A stretch of DNA of 64,000 bases from Streptomyces sp. NBC_00620 (GTDB taxonomy: Bacteria > Actinomycetota > Actinomycetes > Streptomycetales > Streptomycetaceae), in contig NZ_JAPENY010000002.1 of the NCBI RefSeq assembly GCF_026341825.1, positions 2,327,001 to 2,391,000 of the forward strand, read 5' to 3'. This document shows, one piece after another, positions 1 through 9,853 of this stretch (position 1 is its first letter; each line of letters opens with the position of its first letter). The translations under genes and the position numbers were made by a program. Below the pieces are notes generated by a model that saw only the letters and a list, made by a program, of their open reading frames with translations, ran no database searches and was not told where the DNA came from.

Positions 1-527
1 TCAAACGCGAGGGAAAGATCGGCCTGTTCGGCATCTCCGTCAACGACCATCAGCCGGACAACGCGCTCGCCCTCGTCCGCACCGGAGTCCTGGACACCGT
101 CCAGGTCATCTACAACATCTTCGAACAGACCCCGTCGGACACCCTGTTGCCGGCCTGCCAGGAGTACGGCGTCGGCGTGATCGCCAGGGTCGCCCTGGAC
201 GAGGGCGGCCTGACCGGACGGATCAAGCCCGGCGTCACCTTCCCCGAGGACGACTGGCGCAACTGGTACTTCCGCGACGACAGGCCCGCCCAGGTCGCCC
301 GCCATGTCGGCGCGATCGTCGACGACTTGGGCATCGCACCGGACGAGATCGCGGGCACCGCCCTGCGCTTCGCCCTCGGCGGCACGGCCGTCTCCAGCGT
401 CATCGTCGGCATGCGCGACGTCAGGAACGTCGAGCGGAACGCGGCGGTCGGAGACCAACCGCCACTGACCGCCGAGCGGTTCGCGCTCCTGGCCAAGCAT
501 CGCTGGCAGCGCAACTTCTACACCTGA
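1..527 (+). CDS. aldo/keto reductase, C-terminal part (5' end outside window)
   Basis: The reading frame is open from base 3 to the TGA at 525-527, giving about 174 residues of an NADP-dependent aldo/keto reductase. Family features are visible: GLFGISVND, the strand with VQVIYNIFEQ, and the C-terminal cofactor-binding stretch with VSSVIVGMRDVRNVERN. The fold is a TIM barrel that reduces or oxidises sugars, aldehydes or ketones in the cytoplasm. The catalytic Asp-Tyr-Lys-His residues would lie upstream of the window. It sits 54 bp before a GH43-like gene in the same direction, so it may process sugars released by the downstream hydrolases. The family is clear; the substrate is unknown. Confidence 0.85.
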   Translation, partial: KREGKIGLFGISVNDHQPDNALALVRTGVLDTVQVIYNIFEQTPSDTLLPACQEYGVGVIARVALDEGGLTGRIKPGVTFPEDDWRNWYFRDDRPAQVARHVGAIVDDLGIAPDEIAGTALRFALGGTAVSSVIVGMRDVRNVERNAAVGDQPPLTAERFALLAKHRWQRNFYT

Positions 528-581
528 CAAGCGCCGCCGCCCCCGGTCCGCCCGCCCAGAACCGAGAAGGAGCCCCCAGCA

Positions 582-1526
582 GTGACCTCGCCCCTCGCCC
601 CCGCCGCCCCGCTCTTCCGGGATCCGGTCCACGACGGTGCCGCCGACCCGACCCTGATCCGCGACCGGGAGTCCGGCGACTGGTGGATGTTCTACACCGC
701 CCGCCGGGCGAGCCTCACCACCGAGGGCGTCGGCTGGGTGCACGGCACCGACATCGGCATCGCCACCAGCGCGGACGACGGCCGTACTTGGACCTACCGC
801 GGCATCGCCCAGGGCCTGGCCCACGAGCCGGGCCGCAACACCTACTGGGCACCGGAGATCCTCTGGCACGACGGCAGCTACCACATGTACGTCTCGTACG
901 TCCCCGGAGTGCCCACCGACTGGGACGCCGACCGGCACATCCTGCACCACACCTCCCAGGACCTCCTGAACTGGCGCTTCGAGTCGGTCCTGGACCTGTC
1001 CAGCGACCGGGTCATCGACGCCTGCGTATGGCCACTGCCCGACGGGAGCTGGCGTATGTGGCACAAGGACGAGGCCGACGGCAACCGGATCCACGCGGCG
1101 GACTCGCCCGACCTGTTCACGTGGCGGCCCCTCGGTCGCGCACTGGACGACCAGGCGCAGGAGGGGCCCAACGTCTTCTCGCACCACGGCAGTTACTGGA
1201 TGGTCACCGACTTCTGGTCCGGGCTGTTGGTCTACCGTTCCGACGACCTGACCAGCTGGGTGCGGCAGGACGAGCCGCTCCTGGCGGGCAGGGGCAGCCG
1301 TCCGGGCGACAAGGCGATCGGCCATCACGCCTTCGCGCTCTCCCAGGGCGACGACGCGTACCTCTTCTACTTCACACACCCCGCCGACGGGCAGCGGTCC
1401 TGCGTTCAGGCCGCCCCGTTGACGGTGCGAGACGGCCGGCTGTGCTGCGAGCGGGACGCGGCATTCGGCCTGAGTCTGCGGGCGGATCGTACGCCCGCGC
1501 TGCGGGGCGGCGACGTGCCGTCCTAA
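582..1526 (+). CDS. GH43-like five-bladed beta-propeller glycoside hydrolase
   Basis: This 314-residue protein resembles GH43/GH117-type beta-propeller hydrolases. Candidate catalytic residues are an N-terminal Asp in GAADPTLI (about residue 21), an Asp in VIDACVW (about 146) and a Glu in AQEGPNVF (about 193), the usual Asp/Asp/Glu layout. The blade-like repeats WWMFYTA, YHMYVSY, WRMWHKD, YWMVTDF and YLFYFTH are regularly spaced. No signal peptide is seen, so it probably acts inside the cell on short oligosaccharides, such as arabinose- or xylose-containing ones. The GTG start follows AAGGAG at 567-572. It lies in a plus-strand run with lyase-like and GH28 genes. The fold is likely; the exact family and substrate are inferred. 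Confidence 0.72.
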   Translation: MTSPLAPAAPLFRDPVHDGAADPTLIRDRESGDWWMFYTARRASLTTEGVGWVHGTDIGIATSADDGRTWTYRGIAQGLAHEPGRNTYWAPEILWHDGSYHMYVSYVPGVPTDWDADRHILHHTSQDLLNWRFESVLDLSSDRVIDACVWPLPDGSWRMWHKDEADGNRIHAADSPDLFTWRPLGRALDDQAQEGPNVFSHHGSYWMVTDFWSGLLVYRSDDLTSWVRQDEPLLAGRGSRPGDKAIGHHAFALSQGDDAYLFYFTHPADGQRSCVQAAPLTVRDGRLCCERDAAFGLSLRADRTPALRGGDVPS

Positions 1527-1566
1527 CGGATCCGCAACACCCCACCGAAGGGCAAAGGAGCCCGAC

Positions 1567-3252
1567 GTGACAGAAAGAGCCGCACAGCCGAAAGGCACCA
1601 CCCGTCGCAACCTACTGAAAGCCGCCACCGGTGTCGGCGTCGCAGCCCTCGCCAGCCCGCTGTTAACGGCGAGCCCGGCCTCGGCCGCGGTCGTCCACCC
1701 CGGAATGCTGCACACCGCAGCCGACTTCACCCGAATGGCCTCCAAGGTCAGCGCAGCCGCCCAGCCCTGGCAGGACGGCTGGGCCGTGCTGATCGCCAAC
1801 TCCCACTCGCTGCCCACCTACACGGCCAACCCGCAGGCGACGATCTACCGGGGCTCCGGCACCCCGGAGAACTACGGCATCCTGTACAACGACATCGCAG
1901 CCGCCTACCAGAACGCGCTGCGCTGGAAGATCCAGGGCGCCGGCGAGCACGGCAACGCGGCCCGCGACATCCTCAACGCCTGGTCGTCCACGCTCACGAC
2001 GCTCGACGGCTCCGCCGACCGGTTCCTGTCCTCGGGCATCTACGGCTACGAGTTCGCCAACGCGGCCGAGATCATGCGGGGCTACAGCGGCTTCGACCTC
2101 ACCGCGTTCCAGAACCTGATGCGGAACGTGTTCTACCCGCTCAGCAACGACTTCCTGGTCAACCACAACGGTGCGTACATCACCAACTACTGGGCCAGCT
2201 GGGACCTGTGCAACATCGCCTGCGTCCTGGCCACCGGCATCCTCTGCGACGACCAGGCCAAGATCGACCAGGCCATCACGTACTTCCAGTCCGGCGCGGG
2301 CATGGGCGCCATCGCGAACGCCATCCCCTATGTGTACAACGACCAGGGCCTGGCGCAGTGGCAGGAGAGCGGCCGCGACCAGGGGCACTCCATGCTGGGC
2401 ATCGGCCTGATGGCCAGCATCTGCGAGATGGCTTGGCACCAGGGCTACGACCTGTACGGCTACGACAGCAACCGCTTCATGAAGGCGATCGAGTACGTCG
2501 CCCGCTACAACCTCGGCGAGGACGTCCCCTTCACCGACTACACCTGGCACTACGGCGCCCCCGGCGTCTGGGAGGGCTGGCAGACCTTCACCGAGCCGTC
2601 CACCGCCAGCCGGGCTCAGGTCCGGCCCATCTGGGCGCAGCTGTACAACCACTACGCCGTGCGCAGGGGCCTATTCGTACCCAACACCGCCGCATTCGCC
2701 AAGATCGTCGAACCCGAGGGCGGGGGAGGTGACTACGGCTCGACGAGCGGCGGCTACGACCACCTCGGCCTCACCCAGCTGACCTCCACCGAGCAGACCC
2801 GCACCACCCTGCCCACCGGGGTGACCCGCTCCCTCCAGTCGGTCAACTACCCGACGTACTACGCCTCGTACGGCAACGACAGCCTGGGTGCCCTGACCCA
2901 GGTCACCTCCAGTAGCTCGTCGACCGTCAAGCAGCAGGCCGGCTACACGATCGTCGCCGGCCTAGCCGACTCAGCGGGCTACTCCCTCCGGGCGTCGGAC
3001 GGCCGCTATCTGCGCCACTACGCCTTCCGCGTCGAGCTGGGCACCAGCGACGGCACGGACGCCTTCAACGAGGACGCCACCTTCTACGCACTGGCCGGCT
3101 CCACGAGCGGATCGGTACGTCTGGTGTCCCACAACTTCCCAGGCCGCTGCATCCGCCACCGGAACTACGAGTTGTGGGTGGACACCTACGACCTCGTCTC
3201 CGGCACCTTCCCGGCCGACAGCTCCTTCACCCCCGTCACCGCCTGGGCCTGA
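1567..3252 (+). CDS. Tat-exported alginate-lyase-superfamily enzyme with CBM42 (AbfB) domain
   Basis: This 561-residue protein has a twin-arginine signal (TRRNLLKAA, ending near ASA at residue 40). Residues about 45-400 form an alginate-lyase-type (alpha/alpha) toroid with motifs NDIAAAYQNAL, FANAAEIMR, QESGRDQGHSMLGIG and YVARYNLGEDVP. Residues about 418-560 form an AbfB/CBM42 beta-trefoil with the repeated pattern DGRYLRHY and PGRCIRHR, which binds arabinofuranose side chains. It probably cleaves a uronic-acid-containing polymer outside the cell. The GTG start follows AAAGGAG six bases upstream. A TTA leucine codon in the signal peptide (1663-1665) suggests bldA dependence. It is a paralogue of the N- and C-terminal parts of the large protein at 5111-9751. 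Confidence 0.8.
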   Translation: MTERAAQPKGTTRRNLLKAATGVGVAALASPLLTASPASAAVVHPGMLHTAADFTRMASKVSAAAQPWQDGWAVLIANSHSLPTYTANPQATIYRGSGTPENYGILYNDIAAAYQNALRWKIQGAGEHGNAARDILNAWSSTLTTLDGSADRFLSSGIYGYEFANAAEIMRGYSGFDLTAFQNLMRNVFYPLSNDFLVNHNGAYITNYWASWDLCNIACVLATGILCDDQAKIDQAITYFQSGAGMGAIANAIPYVYNDQGLAQWQESGRDQGHSMLGIGLMASICEMAWHQGYDLYGYDSNRFMKAIEYVARYNLGEDVPFTDYTWHYGAPGVWEGWQTFTEPSTASRAQVRPIWAQLYNHYAVRRGLFVPNTAAFAKIVEPEGGGGDYGSTSGGYDHLGLTQLTSTEQTRTTLPTGVTRSLQSVNYPTYYASYGNDSLGALTQVTSSSSSTVKQQAGYTIVAGLADSAGYSLRASDGRYLRHYAFRVELGTSDGTDAFNEDATFYALAGSTSGSVRLVSHNFPGRCIRHRNYELWVDTYDLVSGTFPADSSFTPVTAWA

Positions 3253-3276
3253 TCGCACAACCCGGCCCACCATCCA

Positions 3277-3307
3277 GCCGCCGCCCGAGTTCCCCGCGGG
3301 CGGCGGC
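3277..3307. terminator. GC-rich hairpin between lyase-like and GH28 genes
   Basis: The 11-base stem GCCGCCGCCCG (3277-3287) pairs perfectly with CGGGCGGCGGC (3297-3307) around a 9-base loop. There is no T tract. It lies in the 78-bp gap before the GH28 gene and could attenuate read-through or stabilise the upstream message. Confidence 0.45.
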
Positions 3308-3330
3308 CCCCAGAAAGGGATACCCCCGAC

Positions 3331-5109
3331 ATGAGCCTCCCCGAATCCCCCCTGTCACGCCGGACGCTGTTGCACGCCGCTGGTGCCGTAGCCGTCGCCG
3401 GCTACGTGTCGAGCTTGACGAGCCCTGCGCAGGCAGCGGACGCATCGGACTCCGCCAACCAAGTGGCGACCTACTCCGTCCCCGACGACATCGCCATGAA
3501 CGACAGCTTCGCCGTCAAGGTGAGAACCCCAGGCGGCACCTGGAAGGCAGTCGACGTCTACCGCGCGAGGTTCATGACCATCGATCCGAGAACAGGAAGC
3601 GGCACCACACAGAACTCGTCCATGGCGTACTTCGACTTCTCGGGCGAGGTCCAGGTCTCGGTCACCTACACCCAGGACACGGTCAAGAAGGCCCGGATCC
3701 GCCCCACTTCGTACGACATCGCGCACAAACTGGACAAGAGCAGCGGCACCCTGACCTTCAGCCTCACCGAACCGCGCAACCTGTCCATCGAGTTCAACGA
3801 GGACCTCTTCGACAACCTCCAGCTGTTCGCCGGAGCGATCGACACCAATCCGCCCAGCGAGGACGACCCGGACGTCATCTACTTCGGCCCCGGCGTGCAC
3901 GCCCCCTCGGACGGCAAGGTCACGGTGCCCAGCGGCAAGACCGTCTACCTGGCCGGCGGCGCGGTGCTCAAGGCACGCGTCGTCTTCGACCACGTCCAGA
4001 ACGCCAAGCTGCTGGGCCGGGGCCTGGTCTACGAGGCACCCAACGGGGGCGCCTGCGGCGTCGACTACTGCGAGAACATCGAGATCGACGGCGTCACGAT
4101 GATGCTCCCCTGGGGCCACTCCATCAGCGCCGGACAGACCAAGAACCTCACCATCCGCAACCTTCGCTCGATGTCCGCCACGGGCTGGGGCGACGGCATC
4201 GACCTGTTCTGCTGCCAGGACGTGGTGATCGACGGCGTGTTCATGCGCAACTCCGACGACTGCGTCGCCGTCTACAACCACCGCTGGGACTTCGTCGGCG
4301 ACAGCAGCAACATCGTCGTCAAGAACTCCACGCTGTGGGCCGACGTGGCGCACCCGGTCAACATCGGCACGCACGGCAACACCGACAACCCCGAGACCAT
4401 CGAGAACGTCACCTTCAAGAACATCGACATCCTCGACCATCGCGAACCACAACTCGACTACCAGGGCTGCTTCGCACTCAACGCCGGAGACAGCAACCTC
4501 ATCCGCAACGTCCGCATCGAGGACGTCCGCGTGGAGGACTTCCGTTGGGGACAACTCATCAACATGCGGGTGATGTTCAACAAGTCGTACAACACCTCCG
4601 CCGGCCGCGGCATCGAGATGGTCTACATCAAGGACCTCAGCTACACCGGGACCCACGCCTCCACCTCGCACATGGTGGGCTACGACGCGGACCACGCCAT
4701 CAAGGACGTCATCTTCGAGAACCTCGTCATCAACGGGACGCTCGTCTCCGACACCGACGGCCACGCCTCCTGGTACAAGACCTCGGACTTCGTCCCGATG
4801 TACACCAACGAGCATGTCTCCAACCTGAAGTTCGTCGACTCCGGGGCCTCGCTCACCGCAGTGCTGCCCGCGATCAGCAGCGCGGACTCCGTGACCGGGA
4901 ACGCCGGTTCCGACTTCGCCTACACCATCGAGGCGTCCAACCACCCGTACGCCTTCGCGGCCACCGGCCTGCCGGACGGCCTGACCGTGAACAAGTCCAC
5001 CGGGGTCATCTCGGGGAAGCCGACGGACACCGGCACCTCGTCCGTCGAGCTCAGTGCCACCAACGCCGTCGGCACCGGCACCCGGACCCTCACCCTGGTG
5101 GTGGGCTGA
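3331..5109 (+). CDS. Tat-exported GH28 family polygalacturonase-like enzyme with Ig-like domain
   Basis: This 592-residue protein has a twin-arginine signal (SRRTLLHAAG, cleavage near QAADA at about 36). Residues about 180-500 form a right-handed parallel beta-helix of the pectinase type. GH28 catalytic features are visible: GDGID (about 287), NSDDCVAV with the paired Asp residues (about 306) and NIGTHGN with the conserved His (about 346). Residues about 510-592 form a putative Ig (He_PIG) domain with the pattern ATGLPDGLTVN..TGVISGKPT. It should hydrolyse galacturonan or rhamnogalacturonan-type bonds outside the cell. The next gene starts one base after its stop codon, which suggests co-transcription with the large lyase-like enzyme. 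The family is firm; the polymer is not determined. Confidence 0.85.
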   Translation: MSLPESPLSRRTLLHAAGAVAVAGYVSSLTSPAQAADASDSANQVATYSVPDDIAMNDSFAVKVRTPGGTWKAVDVYRARFMTIDPRTGSGTTQNSSMAYFDFSGEVQVSVTYTQDTVKKARIRPTSYDIAHKLDKSSGTLTFSLTEPRNLSIEFNEDLFDNLQLFAGAIDTNPPSEDDPDVIYFGPGVHAPSDGKVTVPSGKTVYLAGGAVLKARVVFDHVQNAKLLGRGLVYEAPNGGACGVDYCENIEIDGVTMMLPWGHSISAGQTKNLTIRNLRSMSATGWGDGIDLFCCQDVVIDGVFMRNSDDCVAVYNHRWDFVGDSSNIVVKNSTLWADVAHPVNIGTHGNTDNPETIENVTFKNIDILDHREPQLDYQGCFALNAGDSNLIRNVRIEDVRVEDFRWGQLINMRVMFNKSYNTSAGRGIEMVYIKDLSYTGTHASTSHMVGYDADHAIKDVIFENLVINGTLVSDTDGHASWYKTSDFVPMYTNEHVSNLKFVDSGASLTAVLPAISSADSVTGNAGSDFAYTIEASNHPYAFAATGLPDGLTVNKSTGVISGKPTDTGTSSVELSATNAVGTGTRTLTLVVG

Positions 5110-5110
5110 C

Positions 5111-8100
5111 ATGGCAGGACGCTTCAGCCGCCGGTCGTTCCTGGGCGGCACCGGGACCATGACCGCATCCGTGATCGCCGCCACCGCGCCCGCCACACTC
5201 CTCGCGTCGGGCACGGCGCACGCCGAGATACCCGTGGAGGACGGGGCCGCCGGCTTCACCTTTGCCCACCCGGGGATCCTGCACACCCAGGAGGATCTCG
5301 ACCGTATGAGAACCGCGGTCGCCGCCAAGGAGGACCCGGTCTACTCGGGATACCAGGTCATGGCCGCGGACAGTCGGTCCTCCTACGACTACACGGCGGC
5401 GAACACCGGCCAGATCACCACCTGGGGACGCGGCCCGTACAACTACCAGGACCAGGCGCCGAACGATGCCGCCGCGGCCTACCAGAACGCCCTGATGTGG
5501 TACATCACGCAGGACGTCCGGTACGCGGACAAGGCGCGCGACATCGTCAACATCTGGTCGCGGACCCTGGAGGGAATCACCGGCGCGGACGGTGAACTCG
5601 GGGCGTCCCTCCAGGGGTTCAAGTTCGTCAACGCGGCGGAGATCCTGCGCCACACCGGCTACGACGGCTGGGCGGCCGAGGACATCGCGCGGTGCGAGAA
5701 GTCCCTCAAGGACGTCTGGTACAAGGCCCAGTCCGGCTACGCCTTGTTCGCCAACGGCGGCTGGGACGCGGGAATCATCCAGACCGTCCTGGGCATCGGC
5801 GTCTTCTGCGACGACCGCGTGATGTTCGAGGACGCGGTGCGGTACGCCGCCGCCGGTGCGGGCAACGGCAGCATCAGGCACCGGATCATCAACACGGCCG
5901 GGCAGGGCCAGGAGAGCGGCCGGGACCAGACGCACGAGCAGTTGGCCCTCGGCCTGCTCGCCGGCGCGGCCCAGGTGGCGTGGAACCAGGGCGTCGACCT
6001 CTTCGGCTTCGCGGGCAACCGCATTCTCGCCGGCTACGAGTACGACGCGAAGTACAACCTGGGCAACGACGACGTGAGCTTCGTGGCCGACCTCGACCGC
6101 ACCGGCAAATACATCAAGACCAAGGTCACCACCCTCGTACGGGGTCTGTCCCGCCCCATCTTCGAACTGGCCTACGCGCACTACGTGAGCGTGCTGGGCC
6201 TGCCGGCGCCGTACACGAAGCAGGCGGTCTTCCGGGGCACCGACGGGGCCCGGTTCGTCGAGGGCTACGACCAGGACCACCCGTCCTGGGGCACGCTGAC
6301 CTGCGCGCGCGAGGCGCCGACCTCGTCGACTCCCGTCGCGCCCCCCGGCGCTCCGGCCGGGCTGACCGCGAGCAACGGATCGGACTCCGTCGACCTCGCC
6401 TGGGTGGGGTCGGTGGACCCGGCCAGCGCCACCTCGGCGGCGACGTACTCGGTCGCGCGGGCGAGCACCAGCGGCGGGACGTACCAGACGATCGCCACCG
6501 GGCTGACGGCCACGAAGTACATCGATCTCGAAGTCACCATCGGCACGACGTACTACTACACGGTCACTGCCACCAACGCGGTGGGCACGAGTGTGGCCTC
6601 TCTGGAGGCCTGCGCGACGGCCGGTCTGCCCAGCAACTGGTCGTCGCGGAATGTGGGAACCGTTCAGGCGTCGGGGCTGACGACTTTCGACGGCGAGCGG
6701 TTCACGCTGGAGGCCAGCGGCGCGGACATCGCGGGCACCGCCGACAGCTTCCGGATCGCGCAGATGTCGCTGAGCGGGAACGTGACCATCACCGCGCGGG
6801 TGGTGTACCCGCTCAGTTCGCAGTACGGCAAGGTCGGCGTGATGATGCGCAGTTCGACGGCGGCGGGCTCGGCGCACGCGGCGATGCTGCTCCAGGGCCT
6901 CACCCTCGCAGCCTGGAGCGGGGTGTGGACCACCCGCGACGCCACCGGGGCGACGACCTCGGCGACCGGCAGCACCCCGGTTCCGCCCGCACAGCAGACC
7001 GCGATCTCGACGGCCGCCTCGTACCCGATCTCCAATCTGGGGTCACTGCCGGATTCGGCGACTCCGCTGTCGGCCCCTTACGTGGAGGCCGCGGGCGACG
7101 GATACCGGATGCGGATGCCCTACTGGGTGCGCCTTGAGCGCGTCAAGAACACGTTCACCGGCTCGATCTCCCCGGACGGCGTGCACTGGACCGAGGTCGG
7201 CTCCACCGAACTGGACCTCGGCACGACCGTCTACGTCGGCCTGGTGAACTGCTCGTGCCTGGGTGTCGCGGAGTCCTACGCGGAGACCGGAACGGCGGCC
7301 TTCGACAACATCACCGTGGTCCGCAAGTCCTCCACGCACTGGCAGGTGGCCGCGCCCAAGGGGACCGTCACCGCACTGGCGGCGACTACCGGGACCAGCG
7401 CGATCGAGCTGACCTGGAGCGATACGGACCTGTCCGGCCGCTACACCGTCAAGCGCGCCACCTCACCGGGCGGCCCCTACGAGGCGATCGCCACCGGCGT
7501 GGGACCGGTGGGCTTCGGCGTCCACACCGGCTACCGCGACCCTACCGGGACGCCCGGCACGACCTACTACTACGTGATCGCCAAGACCAACGTGGGCGGG
7601 GCAGGCCCCGTCTCGGCCGAGGTCGACGCGACGATGCCGACGCCGCCCGCGCCGAAACTGAGGAGCGCGTCAGCCGCGTACGCCAACACGGGTGTTCCGT
7701 TCGAGTATCTGATCGGCGCCTCCAACGATCCCGCGTCCTTCAACGCCACCGGACTGCCCGCCGGGCTGAGCGTCAGCGCCGCGACCGGTCTGATCTCCGG
7801 CACCCCCACGGGCACGGGGGACTTCACCGTCCGGATCTCGGCCACCAACGCCGCCGGCACCGACACCGCGACGCTCGAACTCGGCGTCGGGACACCGCCG
7901 CCCGCGCCGTGGTCGTACCAGGACATCGGCGACTACGTCCTGGACGAACGGCTGTTGGGTATCTACGGCGTGGTGTCCCTGCGCACACCGGGCATCACCG
8001 GCTACGACTCCACGGACGCCAGCTTCACCGTGCGCGGCGCCGGCACAGACCTCAACGTCAACGGCCAGGGCATGACCGCCCAGTACACCTACCTGCCGGT

Positions 8101-9751
8101 CACCGGCGACACCACGTTCATCGCCCGGGTCGCGAGTCGGACCAACGCGGGCAACGACGACCAGGTCGGCCTGCTGATGACCCAGTCCCTCTCGCCGTTC
8201 GGCCAGATGGCAGGCGCGATCCTGACCAGCACCGGCGGCGGCGACACCGGCGTCAAACAGTTCGTACGCCGCCAGGTGGTGGCCGGCGGCACGACCACCA
8301 CCAACGCGAGCGGCAGCGGCGTGGCCACTCCCACCTGGCTGCGGATGGAGCGCAGCGGCAACAAGTTCACCGCCTCCGCCTCCACCGACGGCACCACCTG
8401 GTCGGTCATCGGCCGGGACACGATCTCCACCTTCGGCTCGGCCCCGTTCTACGTCGGGTTCGCCGTCACCTCCCGTACCCCGTCGGCCCTCAACACCACC
8501 GTCTTCGACCACGTCAGCGTGACGGCGGGCGCGACCACCGTCCTCGGCCAGCCTGTCCAGGCCCCCTACCAGACCTTCACCTCGGCGACGGCCGCCACGG
8601 CGGCCTACGGCCAGTCCGGCACCGACCTCGCCATCTACGGCGACGGAACCGACGTCTGGGGCAACACCGACCAGTACAGCGCCATCTATCTGACCGGTGC
8701 CCTGCCCAAGGCGTCCATCGCCACGGTCGCGGTGACCTCGCAGGACTCCACCGCCGCCTGGGCAAGAGCCGGAATCATGGTCCGCGACGACATCACCGGC
8801 ACCGGCACTTCACCCGGCTACCTCACGCTGTCGGTGACGCCGGGCCACGGCGTCGCGCTCCAGTGGGACAGCGACGGCGACGGAACCCTCGACCGCAGCG
8901 TCGAGACGGACGGCAGCACCTCCTACCCGACCTGGCTCAAGCTCGTCCGCTCCGGTACTGACTACATCGGCTACTGCTCCACCAACGGCAACACCTGGAC
9001 GACCGTCGGCACGGCCACCGTCGCGAGCGCGGTGACCGGCCAGGACGTGGGAGCCTTCACGACCGCCGCCTCCAGCACGGCCACGGAGTCAGACTTCAGC
9101 GAGTTCACCGTCACCGCGCAGACACTTGCCCAGGTCCTCGCCCGAGCTCGCGAGACTGACCAGGCCGCCTGGACGCAGGAGAGCTACGCGGCCTTCACCG
9201 CCGAACTCGACCGCATCGAGACGGAAGGGGCGAAGCCCGGCGCCGACGAGGACGCCCTGATCGACGAGGTGTTCACCGCGTACGACCTGCTGGATCCCAG
9301 CCACGTCCTGGTGGCCGGTGCGGCCCGGTCACTGCAGTCCGTCAACGTCCCGGACTACTACGCCGCGTACGGATCCGACGCGCTCGGCCTCCTCGGCCAG
9401 GTCACCGAAAACAGCAGCGACACCGTCAAGAAGCAGGCCGGCTTCGCGGTGGTGGCCGGTCTGGCGGACGCGACCGGCTTCTCCTTCCGCAGCGCCGACG
9501 GCCGCTACCTACGCCACTACAGCTTCCGCATCAGGCTGGACGCGAGCGACGGCTCGGACACCTTCGAACAGGACGCGACCTTCCACGCCGTCACCGGATC
9601 ACAGAACGAGTCGGTCCGGTTGATGTCCCACAACTTCCCCACGCGTTGCATCCGCCACCGCTCCTACCAGTTGTGGGTGGACGAGTACTCCACCTCCGAC
9701 GCCCCCATCCAGGACGACAGCTCGTTCATCCCGGTGGGCGCTTGGACCTGA
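5111..9751 (+). CDS. very large Tat-exported lyase-like multidomain enzyme with CBM42
   Basis: This 1546-residue protein starts at ATG 5111 because the twin-arginine signal SRRSFLGGTG follows directly; an in-frame GTG further upstream would bury it. Domains by rough residue: alginate-lyase-like toroid 45-400; fibronectin III 409-506; concanavalin-like beta-sandwich 507-735; fibronectin III 747-843; He_PIG Ig-like 847-927; beta-sandwich 930-1140; beta-sandwich 1147-1337; short FIVAR-like helical spacer 1337-1394; AbfB/CBM42 trefoil 1405-1546. The motif QESGRDQTHEQLALG matches its paralogue at 1567-3252. It probably attacks a uronate-rich, arabinose-decorated polymer on a particle surface, with the added domains as spacers or binders. 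The domain calls rest on sequence pattern only. Confidence 0.78.
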   Translation: MAGRFSRRSFLGGTGTMTASVIAATAPATLLASGTAHAEIPVEDGAAGFTFAHPGILHTQEDLDRMRTAVAAKEDPVYSGYQVMAADSRSSYDYTAANTGQITTWGRGPYNYQDQAPNDAAAAYQNALMWYITQDVRYADKARDIVNIWSRTLEGITGADGELGASLQGFKFVNAAEILRHTGYDGWAAEDIARCEKSLKDVWYKAQSGYALFANGGWDAGIIQTVLGIGVFCDDRVMFEDAVRYAAAGAGNGSIRHRIINTAGQGQESGRDQTHEQLALGLLAGAAQVAWNQGVDLFGFAGNRILAGYEYDAKYNLGNDDVSFVADLDRTGKYIKTKVTTLVRGLSRPIFELAYAHYVSVLGLPAPYTKQAVFRGTDGARFVEGYDQDHPSWGTLTCAREAPTSSTPVAPPGAPAGLTASNGSDSVDLAWVGSVDPASATSAATYSVARASTSGGTYQTIATGLTATKYIDLEVTIGTTYYYTVTATNAVGTSVASLEACATAGLPSNWSSRNVGTVQASGLTTFDGERFTLEASGADIAGTADSFRIAQMSLSGNVTITARVVYPLSSQYGKVGVMMRSSTAAGSAHAAMLLQGLTLAAWSGVWTTRDATGATTSATGSTPVPPAQQTAISTAASYPISNLGSLPDSATPLSAPYVEAAGDGYRMRMPYWVRLERVKNTFTGSISPDGVHWTEVGSTELDLGTTVYVGLVNCSCLGVAESYAETGTAAFDNITVVRKSSTHWQVAAPKGTVTALAATTGTSAIELTWSDTDLSGRYTVKRATSPGGPYEAIATGVGPVGFGVHTGYRDPTGTPGTTYYYVIAKTNVGGAGPVSAEVDATMPTPPAPKLRSASAAYANTGVPFEYLIGASNDPASFNATGLPAGLSVSAATGLISGTPTGTGDFTVRISATNAAGTDTATLELGVGTPPPAPWSYQDIGDYVLDERLLGIYGVVSLRTPGITGYDSTDASFTVRGAGTDLNVNGQGMTAQYTYLPVTGDTTFIARVASRTNAGNDDQVGLLMTQSLSPFGQMAGAILTSTGGGDTGVKQFVRRQVVAGGTTTTNASGSGVATPTWLRMERSGNKFTASASTDGTTWSVIGRDTISTFGSAPFYVGFAVTSRTPSALNTTVFDHVSVTAGATTVLGQPVQAPYQTFTSATAATAAYGQSGTDLAIYGDGTDVWGNTDQYSAIYLTGALPKASIATVAVTSQDSTAAWARAGIMVRDDITGTGTSPGYLTLSVTPGHGVALQWDSDGDGTLDRSVETDGSTSYPTWLKLVRSGTDYIGYCSTNGNTWTTVGTATVASAVTGQDVGAFTTAASSTATESDFSEFTVTAQTLAQVLARARETDQAAWTQESYAAFTAELDRIETEGAKPGADEDALIDEVFTAYDLLDPSHVLVAGAARSLQSVNVPDYYAAYGSDALGLLGQVTENSSDTVKKQAGFAVVAGLADATGFSFRSADGRYLRHYSFRIRLDASDGSDTFEQDATFHAVTGSQNESVRLMSHNFPTRCIRHRSYQLWVDEYSTSDAPIQDDSSFIPVGAWT

Positions 9752-9853
9752 TGTGCATACTGCAGCCGGCGAGGGACCAACGGCCCCTGGGCATGAGTTT
9801 CAGTCGCTGCTTCCTGGAGTGATTCGGATCCGGTTCCCGCACAAGCAGGCCGC

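Noticed and set aside
3174..5162. 662-codon frame on the plus strand and a similar frame on the minus strand over the GH28 gene
   Set aside because: Both are low-complexity Arg/His/Val-rich shadows; the GH28 frame at 3331-5109 carries all conserved residues.
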